Below are positions 10,139-18,032 of a DNA stretch of 64,000 nt, in pieces (position 1 is the stretch's first letter; the number at the start of each line of letters is the position of its first letter). The stretch lies in NCBI GenBank assembly GCA_018069525.1, contig JAGPUQ010000002.1, positions 124,001 through 188,000 on the forward strand. Direction: 5' to 3'. Below the pieces are notes generated by a model. The model worked only from the letters and a program-made list of their open reading frames with translations. It ran no database searches and was not told where the DNA came from. Origin of the DNA: Porticoccaceae bacterium. GTDB taxonomy: Bacteria; Pseudomonadota; Gammaproteobacteria; Pseudomonadales; Porticoccaceae. The position numbers and the translations under genes are program-made.

Positions 10139-10441
10139 CTAGACGTCGTCGTAGCCAGCAAAGCTGTCAGGTTCAATATCGCTCAGTGGGTCGAGGGAAT
10201 ATTGTTCGTCTGAGTCGGGTTCGTTGTCGTTCAAGGTGTAAGAGTTGCGCCAATCCTCGGGTGGTTGCGCCGGTAATAGCACCATTTGTTGCCAGGTTTC
10301 AAAATCGATTTCTCCGACGTCACCATCGTAGTACTGTACTTCGATAGTGCCTTCTTGTTCATCGATAGCAACAACTTCAAATAAAATGTCCTCCCTGGCA
10401 TCCTGATACCAGTTGTTAAGGACAGGACCTAGCTTAGCCAC
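10139..10441 (-). CDS. Small acidic conserved hypothetical protein
   Basis: This 100-residue, strongly acidic protein has a conserved-looking N-terminal half (PVLNNWYQDAREDILFEVV, then EVQYYDGDVGEIDFETW) and a variable Asp/Ser/Glu-rich tail. I recall such proteins from many Gammaproteobacteria as an uncharacterised family (DUF6763, from memory). The core reads like a small beta-barrel. It is divergent from nagZ. Function unknown. Confidence 0.7.
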   Translation of the reverse strand: MAKLGPVLNNWYQDAREDILFEVVAIDEQEGTIEVQYYDGDVGEIDFETWQQMVLLPAQPPEDWRNSYTLNDNEPDSDEQYSLDPLSDIEPDSFAGYDDV

Positions 10442-10783
10442 GGGCTGTGCCTCGCTGTGGTGTACCTGCTTTAAACCATGGTTTTTTCATATGAGAACAC
10501 CCTAGCACCTGCTTGTAGTAAGTGCATATTAAAAGGCATTAAATTTACTTAGAGATTGATCGCAGTCAAGTACTTGAGCGATAATAGGAAAGCGGATTTA
10601 ACTCTATGAAAACTATAAAATAATTCATGTGAGAGCAAATTTTTAATCGCTTTGGGTAATATATAAAATTTTTTAAATGAAAAATCTATCTAATGGATTT
10701 GGCCTTAGTTGAACATAGAGAAGACTTATGAGTTGGATGAATGATTTGGAACAACGGCCGACTCATCGTTTAGGTGTTTTGTT
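10442..10783. promoter_or_regulatory. Intergenic region upstream of nagZ
   Basis: This 342-bp AT-rich gap lies between two divergent genes. It contains a plausible sigma-70 promoter (10556-10585) and a 19-codon leader ORF that overlaps the nagZ start, both listed separately. Pseudomonas has psrA near this place; no such gene is present here. Confidence 0.5.
10556..10585 (+). promoter_or_regulatory. Candidate sigma-70 promoter for nagZ
   Basis: TTGATC (10556-10561), an 18-nt spacer and GATAAT (10580-10585). Transcription from here would give a leader of about 190 nt before the nagZ ATG. Confidence 0.4.
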
Positions 10784-10787
10784 ATGA
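10728..10787 (+). CDS. Candidate 19-residue leader peptide overlapping nagZ
   Basis: A short frame starts at ATG 10728 and encodes MSWMNDLEQRPTHRLGVLL. Its TGA overlaps the nagZ ATG as ATGA. An AGAGAAG element lies 5-6 nt before the leader ATG, while nagZ itself has no visible Shine-Dalgarno sequence. Translational coupling is therefore plausible. The peptide is short and its coding status is inference. Confidence 0.4.
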   Translation: MSWMNDLEQRPTHRLGVLL

Positions 10788-11815
10788 GTACACCTGGTGC
10801 GCTGATGCTCGACCTGGAAGGCTTGCAAGTATCTCCCGATGAACGCGAGCTGCTTCTACAGTCAGAAGTAGGAGGCGTGATTTTTTTCGCGCGCAATATT
10901 GCGTCCAAGGAACAATTTCTCACTCTGGTTACCCAGGTTCGCGCGCTACGCCCCGAGTTACTGTTGGCAATTGATCAGGAAGGCGGTCGGGTGCAGCGCC
11001 TCAGGGAAGGTTATTCTACAATTCCGCCGATGCAGGTCCTGGGGGATGTGATGGCGAGTAATCCAGAGCTGGGCGAATATTTGTGTCGGGATGCGGGTTG
11101 GTTAATGGCGGTAGAAATTATCGCTAGCGGACTCGATTTTAGTTTTGCCCCGGTGCTTGATCTCGATCGGGACAGTTGTGAAGTGATTTCAAATCGGGCA
11201 TTTCACGATAATCCTAGATTAGCTATCCAGGCATTGCGGCCTTTTATTCAAGGTATGAATGAAGCGGGTATGGCCGCCACCGGCAAACATTTTCCGGGGC
11301 ACGGCGGGGTGCGTGAAGACAGTCATCTGGAAACCCCGCAAGATACGCGTAGCCTGAATGATTTGCTGGCCCACGACATAATACCCTTTGCCGAACTGTC
11401 TCAGGAACTTGCCGCGGTGATGCCAGCGCACATTGTCTATTCCGCTGTAGATAAAAAGCCCGCAGGGTTTTCTCAGATTTGGTTGCAAGATATCTTGCGG
11501 CAGCGTTTGCGTTTTGACGGTGTTATTTTTAGCGACGACCTGTCGATGAAAGGCGCTGATATTGAAGGGGGTTATCCCGAAAAAACCCGAGCAGCATTGG
11601 CAGCGGGTTGTGATATGGTACTGGTGTGCAACAATCGCAGCGGTGCTTTAGAAGCTGTCGAAACCTTGCGCAACGATAAGCATAAAACATCAGAAAAACT
11701 TTCCCTGATGCGAGCGCAACGCTCGTGGAGTTGGTCTGAATTAGAAAGTAATACGCGCCGAGGTGAAATTATCGCGGCGATTGCCGACAGAGCGCTAACT
11801 TCGCCGTCGGTATAA
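10784..11815 (+). CDS. nagZ: Beta-N-acetylhexosaminidase (glycoside hydrolase family 3)
   Basis: This 343-residue cytoplasmic enzyme removes GlcNAc from anhydro-muropeptides during peptidoglycan recycling. The family motif KHFPGHG is at 168-174, followed by Asp-Ser-His (179-181), the general acid/base loop peculiar to NagZ. The nucleophile motif FSDDLSMKG is at 249-257. The N terminus ALMLDLEG fits the usual start, which supports ATG 10784 despite the absent ribosome site. It connects functionally with slt and mltF, which make its substrates, and with mupP, also in this window. Confidence 0.95.
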   Translation: MSTPGALMLDLEGLQVSPDERELLLQSEVGGVIFFARNIASKEQFLTLVTQVRALRPELLLAIDQEGGRVQRLREGYSTIPPMQVLGDVMASNPELGEYLCRDAGWLMAVEIIASGLDFSFAPVLDLDRDSCEVISNRAFHDNPRLAIQALRPFIQGMNEAGMAATGKHFPGHGGVREDSHLETPQDTRSLNDLLAHDIIPFAELSQELAAVMPAHIVYSAVDKKPAGFSQIWLQDILRQRLRFDGVIFSDDLSMKGADIEGGYPEKTRAALAAGCDMVLVCNNRSGALEAVETLRNDKHKTSEKLSLMRAQRSWSWSELESNTRRGEIIAAIADRALTSPSV

Positions 11816-11819
11816 AGGC

Positions 11820-11927
11820 ATGCCTGAATTTGAAGGCGAATCTGGGTTTGAAGGCCTGCCTGAGTTTGAAGGAAATAGTATTCAGTTTGTTAATTATTAT
11901 TACATTGGTATAGAGGTAAATAGTTGA
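11820..11927 (+). CDS. Possible 35-residue ORF with internal repeat
   Basis: Between nagZ and the mscS gene a frame encodes a peptide with two PEFEG units, built from imperfect repeats of TTTGAAGG. Its TGA overlaps the mscS ATG (TGATG). The upstream AAGG is too close to the ATG to be a good ribosome site. It may be only a decayed repeat. Confidence 0.2.
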   Translation: MPEFEGESGFEGLPEFEGNSIQFVNYYYIGIEVNS

Positions 11928-13042
11928 TGTTGCAGTCCTTTGAAAACTGGTTAATCAATCTAACCCAATTGGAATCGGTTTGGTGGATTGAGGTATTTAT
12001 TATTGTATTTGCGGTTTTATTGCTCGGTTTTGCTGCTAATAAAATTATATCTATGCTGGAGCGGCGAGCCAATAAAACCAAAAATATTTGGGATGATGCC
12101 CTGGTTGAAGCGATGAGGAAGCCAGTGGTGTGGTTAATCTGGGTCGTCGGTATCAATTTCGCTGCGGGTATCGCTGCGGGTATGTTTGATTCTTCCTGGG
12201 GTGATTTACTAGGGCCTCTTAATCGAGTTGCTGTATTGTTTCTCGGCGCGTTATTTCTGGTTAATTTTATTAAGCGTGGCGAGCAAAATTTAGTGAATCC
12301 GGAATATCTCGATCAACCGATGGATGAGACTACCGTGCGCGCGGTTGGGAAGCTGCTGAGGGCTGCGGTAATCATTACCGTTACTTTGATCGCTATGCAA
12401 GTGTTTGGTTACAGTGTGTCCGGGCTGCTAGCGTTTGGTGGTATTGGTGGTCTTGCCATCGGCTTTGCAGCGAAAGATTTACTGGCGAATTTTTTCGGTG
12501 GCCTGATGATTTATCTGGATAGGCCCTTTGCGGTGGGTGATTGGATACGATCTCCCGATCGAAATATCGAGGGTACGGTGGAAGATATCGGTTGGCGCTT
12601 GACACGCATTCGCACCTTTGACAAACGACCACTTTATATACCGAATTCACTGTTCAACAATATGTCGGTAGAAAATCCGTCAAGAATGACCAGTCGACGT
12701 ATTTATGAAACACTGGGTATTCGTTACGACGACATTGCAGTCATGCAAGATATCGTTGCGGAGGTTAAATCCATGTTGAAAGCTCACCCCGACATCGATG
12801 TAAATCAAACCATGATCGTTAATTTTAATAGCTTTTCGTCCAGTTCCCTGGATTTCTTTATTTACACGTTTACAAAAACCACAGACTGGATTCGCTTCCA
12901 TGAAATCAAGCAGGAGATTTTATTAATGATCGCAGGGATTATTGCGAAACATAACGCAGAGATCGCCTTTCCAACGTCTACTGTGCATTTGCTGGACGAT
13001 ACAGATGAGGGCGACCTGGTTCTCGAAGAGCAAGGGATCTAA
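11927..13042 (+). CDS. MscS-family mechanosensitive ion channel
   Basis: This is a 371-residue membrane protein when started at ATG 11927; AGAGG ends 10 nt upstream. A TTG three bases earlier is the alternative. Hydrophobic segments lie at about 20-40, 70-95, 100-115 and 140-190. The last holds the pore-lining Gly/Ala-rich helix (FGGIGGLAIGFAAKDLLANFFGG), typical of MscS TM3. A beta domain with FAVGDWI follows, then the C-terminal vestibule. MscS channels release solutes on osmotic downshock. Its stop abuts the GTG start of the next gene. Confidence 0.9.
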   Translation: MLQSFENWLINLTQLESVWWIEVFIIVFAVLLLGFAANKIISMLERRANKTKNIWDDALVEAMRKPVVWLIWVVGINFAAGIAAGMFDSSWGDLLGPLNRVAVLFLGALFLVNFIKRGEQNLVNPEYLDQPMDETTVRAVGKLLRAAVIITVTLIAMQVFGYSVSGLLAFGGIGGLAIGFAAKDLLANFFGGLMIYLDRPFAVGDWIRSPDRNIEGTVEDIGWRLTRIRTFDKRPLYIPNSLFNNMSVENPSRMTSRRIYETLGIRYDDIAVMQDIVAEVKSMLKAHPDIDVNQTMIVNFNSFSSSSLDFFIYTFTKTTDWIRFHEIKQEILLMIAGIIAKHNAEIAFPTSTVHLLDDTDEGDLVLEEQGI

Positions 13043-13828
13043 GTGGGAGTGAATTTAGCGCGCAGCCCAAATGCAGTTCGGCGCATTGCCATTATTGGTG
13101 GCAGCGGATTGCAGACGCTAGATAATTTCGATATTAAAGAGGTGGTTGACTGTACAAGCGAGTGGGGCGAACCTTCTTCGCCGGTTTATCGTGGTTACTT
13201 AGAAGGTAATGAAATATTTTTTATGCCACGTCACGGTGGCGAACAGGCCATCCCGCCACATAAAGTAAATTATCGGGCAAATATTGCAGCTCTCGAACAG
13301 CTTGGCGTCGAAAGTATTCTGGCCTTTAATGCGGTGGGTGGTATCACCGCTACATACGGTAGTGGTGTGTTGGCGGTGCCGGATCAGATTGTCGATTACA
13401 CCTGGGGTCGGGAGCATACATTTTGGTCGGATAAAAACGGTGACTTACTGCACGTCGAGTTCACCTATCCCTACGATCAAGATTTGCGGAACGAACTCCT
13501 GTCGAGTGCCAAAAAAATTAATATAAAACTACAGGGCCGTGGTGTTTATGGGGCGACGCAGGGGCCGCGCCTGGAAAGTGCAGCGGAAATTATTCGTCTA
13601 GAGAAAGACGGTTGCGATATCGTCGGCATGACGGGGATGCCTGAAGCGGCTTTGGCCCGTGAAAAAAATATCCCCTACGCCTGTCTGGCCTTAGTGGTCA
13701 ACCCGGCTGCGGGAAAATCAACAGAGCTTATTAGTATGGATGATATTCGAGCAGTAATGGCCGAGGGTATTCCACGAGCACAGCAAGTTTTGAGTGCTAG
13801 TGTCGCAGAACTAATAGCGGGGCCTTAG
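13043..13828 (+). CDS. mtnP: S-methyl-5'-thioinosine phosphorylase
   Basis: This 261-residue protein of the PNP/MTAP family cleaves the nucleoside with phosphate. Motifs are IIGGSGL near the N terminus (phosphate loop), MPRHGG, VNYRANI, AVGGI, and MTGMPEAALAREKNIPYACLALVVNPAAG near the C terminus (written here in pieces, residues about 193-222). The last is almost the same as in the P. aeruginosa MTI phosphorylase as I remember it. GTG 13043 immediately follows the mscS stop, with AAGGGA about 8 nt upstream. The MTA deaminase candidate at 45.3-46.8 kb would supply its substrate. MTA phosphorylase activity is the alternative. Confidence 0.85.
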   Translation: MGVNLARSPNAVRRIAIIGGSGLQTLDNFDIKEVVDCTSEWGEPSSPVYRGYLEGNEIFFMPRHGGEQAIPPHKVNYRANIAALEQLGVESILAFNAVGGITATYGSGVLAVPDQIVDYTWGREHTFWSDKNGDLLHVEFTYPYDQDLRNELLSSAKKINIKLQGRGVYGATQGPRLESAAEIIRLEKDGCDIVGMTGMPEAALAREKNIPYACLALVVNPAAGKSTELISMDDIRAVMAEGIPRAQQVLSASVAELIAGP

Positions 13829-13834
13829 GCCGCA

Positions 13835-14275
13835 GTGAAGGAGTTTTTGTTGTCGTCTGATATTGGTTTATGGGGCTTAGCGCTTAGTGCTTTTCTGTCT
13901 TCTACCTTGTTGCCGGGCGGCTCCGAAGCGGTATTGTTGTTATTGGTAAAGCAAGGTGAGATCGACTGGGGCTTATTATTACTGGTTGCTACTGTAGCTA
14001 ATACCCTGGGCGGTTTGGCGACCTATGCCATGGGGTTTTGGACCGAGCGAGGTTTGGTTAAGCTCGGTAAAGTGAAGCCTCCATCGGGAAAAATATTAAG
14101 TTGGCTGCAGCGCTTTGGCGCTCCGGTTCTACTGTTTTCCTGGTTGCCAGTTATTGGTGATGGTTTATGCCTTGGCGCGGGTTGGCTGCAAATACGTTGG
14201 TTGCCGGCGACGGTGGCCATATCGCTTGGCAAGGCACTTAGGTATGCGTTAGTGTTATATTTTTTCCTTAGTTAA
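13835..14275 (+). CDS. YqaA family membrane protein (SNARE-associated/DedA-like)
   Basis: This protein of about 141-146 residues has four hydrophobic stretches. The N-terminal re-entrant part reads LPGGSEAVLLLL, and a later segment is FGAPVLLFSWLPVIGDGLCLGAGWL in pieces; both are typical of YqaA/VTT-domain proteins. DedA/VTT proteins act in lipid scrambling or flipping; the role of the YqaA subset is not settled. GTG 13835 opens the frame, but AAGGAG at 13838-13843 lies inside it, so TTG 13850 may be the true start. It is co-directional with mtnP, 6 nt after its stop. Confidence 0.75.
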   Translation: MKEFLLSSDIGLWGLALSAFLSSTLLPGGSEAVLLLLVKQGEIDWGLLLLVATVANTLGGLATYAMGFWTERGLVKLGKVKPPSGKILSWLQRFGAPVLLFSWLPVIGDGLCLGAGWLQIRWLPATVAISLGKALRYALVLYFFLS

Positions 14276-14297
14276 CATTATGGTGTGATTGTTTGTT

Positions 14298-14858
14298 ATG
14301 AAAATCATGTGGAAATTGTTGCTTCTAGGACTGTTAATGGCTTTGGTCTTTCCGTTTATTATTAATGGCCAGAATGGGGAGCCTGTAGTGACACTTAAAG
14401 ATATAGCTTTGGATATAAAGTCACCAATTGTTAATGTTAAGAAAAAAATTGAGATAGTGAAACAGAAATTTAATGGTGAGGATTTTTTTTCAAATCAGCA
14501 AGGTGAGCAGGTAAGTGATGCTACTGGCCTATCGATCTATCGGTGGCGCGATAATAGTGGCGCCTGGCAGTTTTCCGACGAGGCTAATCCGCGCGGTGAC
14601 TATGAAACTGTTGTTATTGAAATGGATTTAGAGTCAAGTGGCTTGGCATCTTCAGATGATGCTCTATCTCAACTATCAGACAACAATAACGATAGAGCTG
14701 ATGGCCTTGAAGCTTTATTGAAGAATGTAAATAAACTGCCACTACCTTTAACCGTATCTTCCGATGACCTGGAAAAGATGGTTAAGGACAGCGGGGGACT
14801 GCAAGGGCTTATCGATGAATATGGAGAAGGTTTAGATACAGCGGGTTCGACACAATAA
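14298..14858 (+). CDS. DUF4124-type membrane-anchored protein
   Basis: This is a 186-residue protein when started at ATG 14298; an upstream in-frame TTG (14289) lacks support. One hydrophobic N-terminal segment (about 5-22) anchors or exports it. Residues about 75-105 (IYRWRDNSGAWQFSDEANP) fit the short DUF4124 domain: Tyr-x-Trp-x-Asp-x-x-Gly, then a His/Phe-Ser-Asp segment. The rest is Asp/Ser-rich and low complexity. Function unknown. A second DUF4124 protein lies at 28.9 kb. It is convergent with badH. Confidence 0.7.
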   Translation: MKIMWKLLLLGLLMALVFPFIINGQNGEPVVTLKDIALDIKSPIVNVKKKIEIVKQKFNGEDFFSNQQGEQVSDATGLSIYRWRDNSGAWQFSDEANPRGDYETVVIEMDLESSGLASSDDALSQLSDNNNDRADGLEALLKNVNKLPLPLTVSSDDLEKMVKDSGGLQGLIDEYGEGLDTAGSTQ

Positions 14859-15013
14859 ACAGGCTCTACCTAAGTAATTATCGCCACAGCTTTCCATCTA
14901 AAAGTGATGAAGTTACTGTTAATGCTGACACTTCTAATGCAGGCACTTATGATGCCTAATAGCAATGACGACAACCACCATGTAGATATTTCGCTGCTAT
15001 CAATAACCGGTAT

Positions 15014-15811
15014 TTAACCGATCATGCTATAGCCGCCGCTTGCCGATAGTACCTGGCCGGTAATAAAACTGGCCGCTTTCTGTGACGACAAAAAGACTAC
15101 GGCATTAGCGATATCCTGCGGCCGACCAAGACGCTTTAAGGGTAGTGATTTGGCGATAGCTGCGAACTGCTCTTCTGTAAACATGGAATCCTTGTCTTTC
15201 CACATACTGTTTTCGCTAGTTTCTTCTACAGAGTCCGGGACGGTAACGCCAGGGCATACGCAGTTGCAGCGAATATTGTAGCGTCCGTTTTCTTTGGCGA
15301 TGGTTTTCATAAAGCTATTGGTAGCCGCTTTCAGCCCGCCATAAACGGCTTCTTTAGGTTCACCCTGGCGACTGGCGTCGGAGCTAATGGAAACAATGGA
15401 GCCGCCACCGTTGGGAGTCATATGCTCCAGTGCCACTCGAGTGCAGTTGAGTACGCCGACATAGTTAATCTTAATCAGTTTGTCCCATAGTTCGGGTGTG
15501 GTTTGGGTGAAAAACATTAAATCGTCCCAGCCCACGTTATTGACCAGGCAGTCGACGCTGCCAAACTTTTGTTTCGCCGCAGCGAAAGTGGTTTCGACAT
15601 TGGCCAGATCGGTAATATCTGTTTTTACCACTTGAACGTCGCTGGCACCGAGTTCCAGTGCGAGCTTGGCAACGCGTTCGCCCGCGTCTGTATCGAGGTC
15701 GGCGATGGTGATATTGGCGCCTTCGCTGGCAAAACAGAGGGTGATTGCGCGACCAATATTGGAGGCGCCGCCGGTGACGATGACAGATTTATTTTTTAGA
15801 TCGAGATCCAT
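15014..15811 (-). CDS. badH: 2-hydroxycyclohexanecarboxyl-CoA dehydrogenase (SDR family)
   Basis: This 265-residue short-chain dehydrogenase would oxidise 2-hydroxycyclohexanecarboxyl-CoA to the 2-keto compound with NAD. The cofactor loop is TGGASNIG (14-21), NNVGW follows near 90, and the catalytic triad is Ser in SISSDAS and Tyr-X3-Lys in YGGLKAA. The C-terminal ITGQVLSASGG is the normal SDR end. The assignment beyond SDR rests on resemblance to Rhodopseudomonas BadH (NN-GWD, SSDAS-RQG) and on the adjacent badI and aliB. A GAGG lies about 12 nt before the ATG. It is the last gene of the operon. Confidence 0.75.
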   Translation of the reverse strand: MDLDLKNKSVIVTGGASNIGRAITLCFASEGANITIADLDTDAGERVAKLALELGASDVQVVKTDITDLANVETTFAAAKQKFGSVDCLVNNVGWDDLMFFTQTTPELWDKLIKINYVGVLNCTRVALEHMTPNGGGSIVSISSDASRQGEPKEAVYGGLKAATNSFMKTIAKENGRYNIRCNCVCPGVTVPDSVEETSENSMWKDKDSMFTEEQFAAIAKSLPLKRLGRPQDIANAVVFLSSQKAASFITGQVLSASGGYSMIG

Positions 15812-15831
15812 GGCAAGTATTTCCTCGTGGT

Positions 15832-16614
15832 TTATTTGACGTATTTACGGAATTCAGGTTTGCGTTTTTCGTTGAGCGCGTTCACGCCTTCGCGAGATTC
15901 ATCACTATCGTAATACAGTTTCAGGGCTTGTAGACCCAGGCTAGCGATACCGCGAATGTTTTCTGTGGAAGCATTGAAGGAACGCTTGGCAATAGCGATG
16001 GCGGTGGGGCTGCGCTCGGCGATTTCCGCACACCAGCTATCGACTTCCGCATCGAGTTGATCGTCGGGTACCACGGCGTTGGCCAGGCCCATGTCTAGAG
16101 CTTCCTGAGCGCTGTAGCGACGGCACATATACCAGATTTCCCGCGCTTTTTTCTCGCCGACGACGTGGGCAAGGTAGGCAGTGCCGAAACCGGGATCAAC
16201 GGAACCCATTTTGGGGCCGACCTGGCCGAATTTGGCGCTTTCACCGGCGATCGTCATATCGCAGATGGTGGCGAGGACATTGCCGCCGCCAATGGCAAAA
16301 CCACGCACTTTGGCGATAACGGGTTTAGGTACATCGCGAATGATCGAATGTAATTCTTCTACGGGCAGACCGATGGTGCCGCGACCGTCGTATTGGCCTT
16401 CGTGGGCCGATTGGTCGCCACCCGTACAAAAGGCTTTCTCGCCCGCGCCGCTGAGCACGATGGAGGCAATCTGATTATCCCAACCGGCTTTTTGAAAGGC
16501 GTGAATTAATTCGTCGCAGGTAATACCGCGAAAAGCATTGTATTTTTCCGGGCGATTAATGGTGATGTACGCGGTGTTGTTTTTTTCTTCGTAAATAATA
16601 TCTTGATAGTCCAA
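15832..16614 (-). CDS. badI: 2-ketocyclohexanecarboxyl-CoA hydrolase (crotonase superfamily)
   Basis: The product opens the ring of 2-ketocyclohexanecarboxyl-CoA to pimelyl-CoA. From a TTG start at 16614, with AGAGG 8-9 nt upstream, the protein has 260 residues, the length of Rhodopseudomonas BadI. It aligns from the first residues: DYQDIIYE, NAFRG-TCDELI, FCTGGDQS, GQVGPKMGSVDPG, EKKAREIWYMC and the tail DESREGVNALNEKRKPEF. An ATG farther upstream (16710) would add 32 residues that merely translate a 15-bp tandem repeat, so I reject it. MenB is the closest relative, but no other menaquinone gene is near. The coding order on the minus strand is aliB–badI–badH. Confidence 0.88.
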   Translation of the reverse strand: MDYQDIIYEEKNNTAYITINRPEKYNAFRGITCDELIHAFQKAGWDNQIASIVLSGAGEKAFCTGGDQSAHEGQYDGRGTIGLPVEELHSIIRDVPKPVIAKVRGFAIGGGNVLATICDMTIAGESAKFGQVGPKMGSVDPGFGTAYLAHVVGEKKAREIWYMCRRYSAQEALDMGLANAVVPDDQLDAEVDSWCAEIAERSPTAIAIAKRSFNASTENIRGIASLGLQALKLYYDSDESREGVNALNEKRKPEFRKYVK

Positions 16615-16630
16615 GCGTGATTGCCTCTTT

Positions 16631-16675
16631 GTTAAGTAGATAAAAGTTAAGTAGATAAAAGTTAAGTAGATGAAA
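16631..16675. repeat. Tandem repeat, 3 x 15 bp
   Basis: Unit GTTAAGTAGATAAAA occurs at 16631-16645 and 16646-16660, and once more with one change at 16661-16675. It sits between aliB and badI, just upstream of the badI ribosome site. Read on the minus strand it would encode repeats of TFIYL if translated. Confidence 0.95.
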
Positions 16676-16768
16676 GTTGGGTCGGTGGTTTTAAAACAGA
16701 CGTCAAGCAAGCTTGATGGTGAAAGCGCCCATTAATGTTAGTAAACTTCCCTCTAGGGTTTTGTTGCC

Positions 16769-17908
16769 TTATTTGCCTACATAGCCACGGGCGATCACCA
16801 TTTTCATGATTTGGGCGGTGCCGTCGCCAATCTGCATGCCCATCACATCGCGCAGACGCTGTTCGAAAGGCATTTCATTACTGTAGCCGCCGTGGCCGTG
16901 GATCAGCAGACATTGATGAACAATATCGAAGGCTAGTTTCGGTGCCCACCATTTTGCCATAGCGGCTTCTTTGGTGTGGTCCAGATTTTGCGATTTTAAC
17001 CAGAGCGCCTTCAGGCAAACCAGGCGCGCGCCTTCTAGATGAGTTTCGGCTTCGGCCAACGGGAAGGTAATTCCCTGATTGACGGATAATGGCTTGCCAA
17101 AGGTTTCACGCTGTTGAATAAAGGGCCAGGTTTCGTCGAGACATTTACGTGCTACCGCAATGCACTGCAGGCCGATTAATGCTCGACTAAAGTCAAAACC
17201 CTGCATTACCTGGACAAAACCTTTGCCCTCGTCGCCCACTCGGTAACGGGCATCGACCTCCACGTCGTCGAAAAAGATCGAGCCACGGCCAACGGCTTTT
17301 TCGCCGAGATCTTCGAAGCGGGAGCGGCTAATACCCGGGCTATCGAGTTTCACAATAAACGCGGATACACCGTGAGCCTTTTGCTCGGGTGTTCCAGTAC
17401 GGGCGAAGACCAGGTTAATGTCTGCCTGGTCGGCGAGAGAGATTGAAGTTTTTTCGCCATTTAGGCGGTATAGATCGCCATCGCGTTCGGCTTTTAGGCT
17501 TAGGTTGGCGGCATCAGAGCCGCCCCGTGGTTCGGTTAAGCCGATGGAGCCGAGGATTTCGCCGCCGCACATTTTAGGGATGATTTCGTCGATGGCCTCT
17601 GGCGTGGCATAGCTAACAATGCAGCTAGACAGCAGTGAGGCCATAATTTGCACATAGGCGACGTTCATATCGCCCTCGGCAATGGCCTCGGTGATCAGGC
17701 CCGAAGTGAGGGTGTCGAGATCACTACCACCGTGTTCACTGGGGACTTCCGGGGCAATTAACCCGAGTTGCCCCATCTCCCGAATCAGCTCCGGGCCAAT
17801 GGTGCCGTCGTACTCGCGTTGTTGATAGTGAGGGGCGAGCTTTTCGACGGCAAATTTTTTGGCCGTATCCACCATGGATAGCTGGAACTCGTCTAGGGCA
17901 AAATCCAT
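16769..17908 (-). CDS. aliB: Cyclohexanecarboxyl-CoA dehydrogenase-like acyl-CoA dehydrogenase
   Basis: This 379-residue FAD flavoprotein would introduce the first double bond into cyclohexanecarboxyl-CoA. Acyl-CoA dehydrogenase signatures are IGLTEPRGGSDAA (flavin/substrate loop), QRETFGKPLSVNQGI and the C-terminal QIGDGTAQI. In the last, Asp (residue 362) stands where the usual catalytic Glu of the YEGT motif is found. ATG 17908 has GGAGAG 5 nt upstream; a TTG one codon earlier is less likely. Specificity is inferred from the operon with badI and badH and the divergent MarR gene. Confidence 0.75.
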   Translation of the reverse strand: MDFALDEFQLSMVDTAKKFAVEKLAPHYQQREYDGTIGPELIREMGQLGLIAPEVPSEHGGSDLDTLTSGLITEAIAEGDMNVAYVQIMASLLSSCIVSYATPEAIDEIIPKMCGGEILGSIGLTEPRGGSDAANLSLKAERDGDLYRLNGEKTSISLADQADINLVFARTGTPEQKAHGVSAFIVKLDSPGISRSRFEDLGEKAVGRGSIFFDDVEVDARYRVGDEGKGFVQVMQGFDFSRALIGLQCIAVARKCLDETWPFIQQRETFGKPLSVNQGITFPLAEAETHLEGARLVCLKALWLKSQNLDHTKEAAMAKWWAPKLAFDIVHQCLLIHGHGGYSNEMPFEQRLRDVMGMQIGDGTAQIMKMVIARGYVGK

Positions 17909-17971
17909 CAATACTCTCCGAAATGTAAACCTGAGTCAGCGGTAGATAACAGGCGGCTTTTGCCTATCTCC

Positions 17972-17988
17972 TTGTTATCTTTTAACAA
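17972..17988. promoter_or_regulatory. Inverted repeat in the aliB/badR control region (putative MarR operator)
   Basis: TTGTTA (17972-17977), 5 nt, TAACAA (17983-17988): perfect 6-bp arms in the 124-bp gap between the divergent aliB and marR genes. MarR proteins bind palindromes of about this size. Placement supports an operator; sequence specificity is unknown. Confidence 0.45.
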
Positions 17989-18032
17989 TTATTAAAGTCA
18001 TGTAGACTCGCGGCATAATTATATACCAGTGC

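Noticed and set aside
15832-16614. MenB (naphthoate synthase) for the badI gene
   Set aside because: The tail and the VGPKMGSVDPG region match BadI more closely, the neighbours are badH/aliB-like, and there are no other men genes; ubiG indicates ubiquinone use.
16631-16675. CRISPR-like array
   Set aside because: Repeats are directly tandem with no spacers and only three units; no cas gene is present.
15832-16710. Longer badI form starting at ATG 16710
   Set aside because: The extra 32 residues are a translated tandem repeat, and homology begins exactly at the TTG with a ribosome site.
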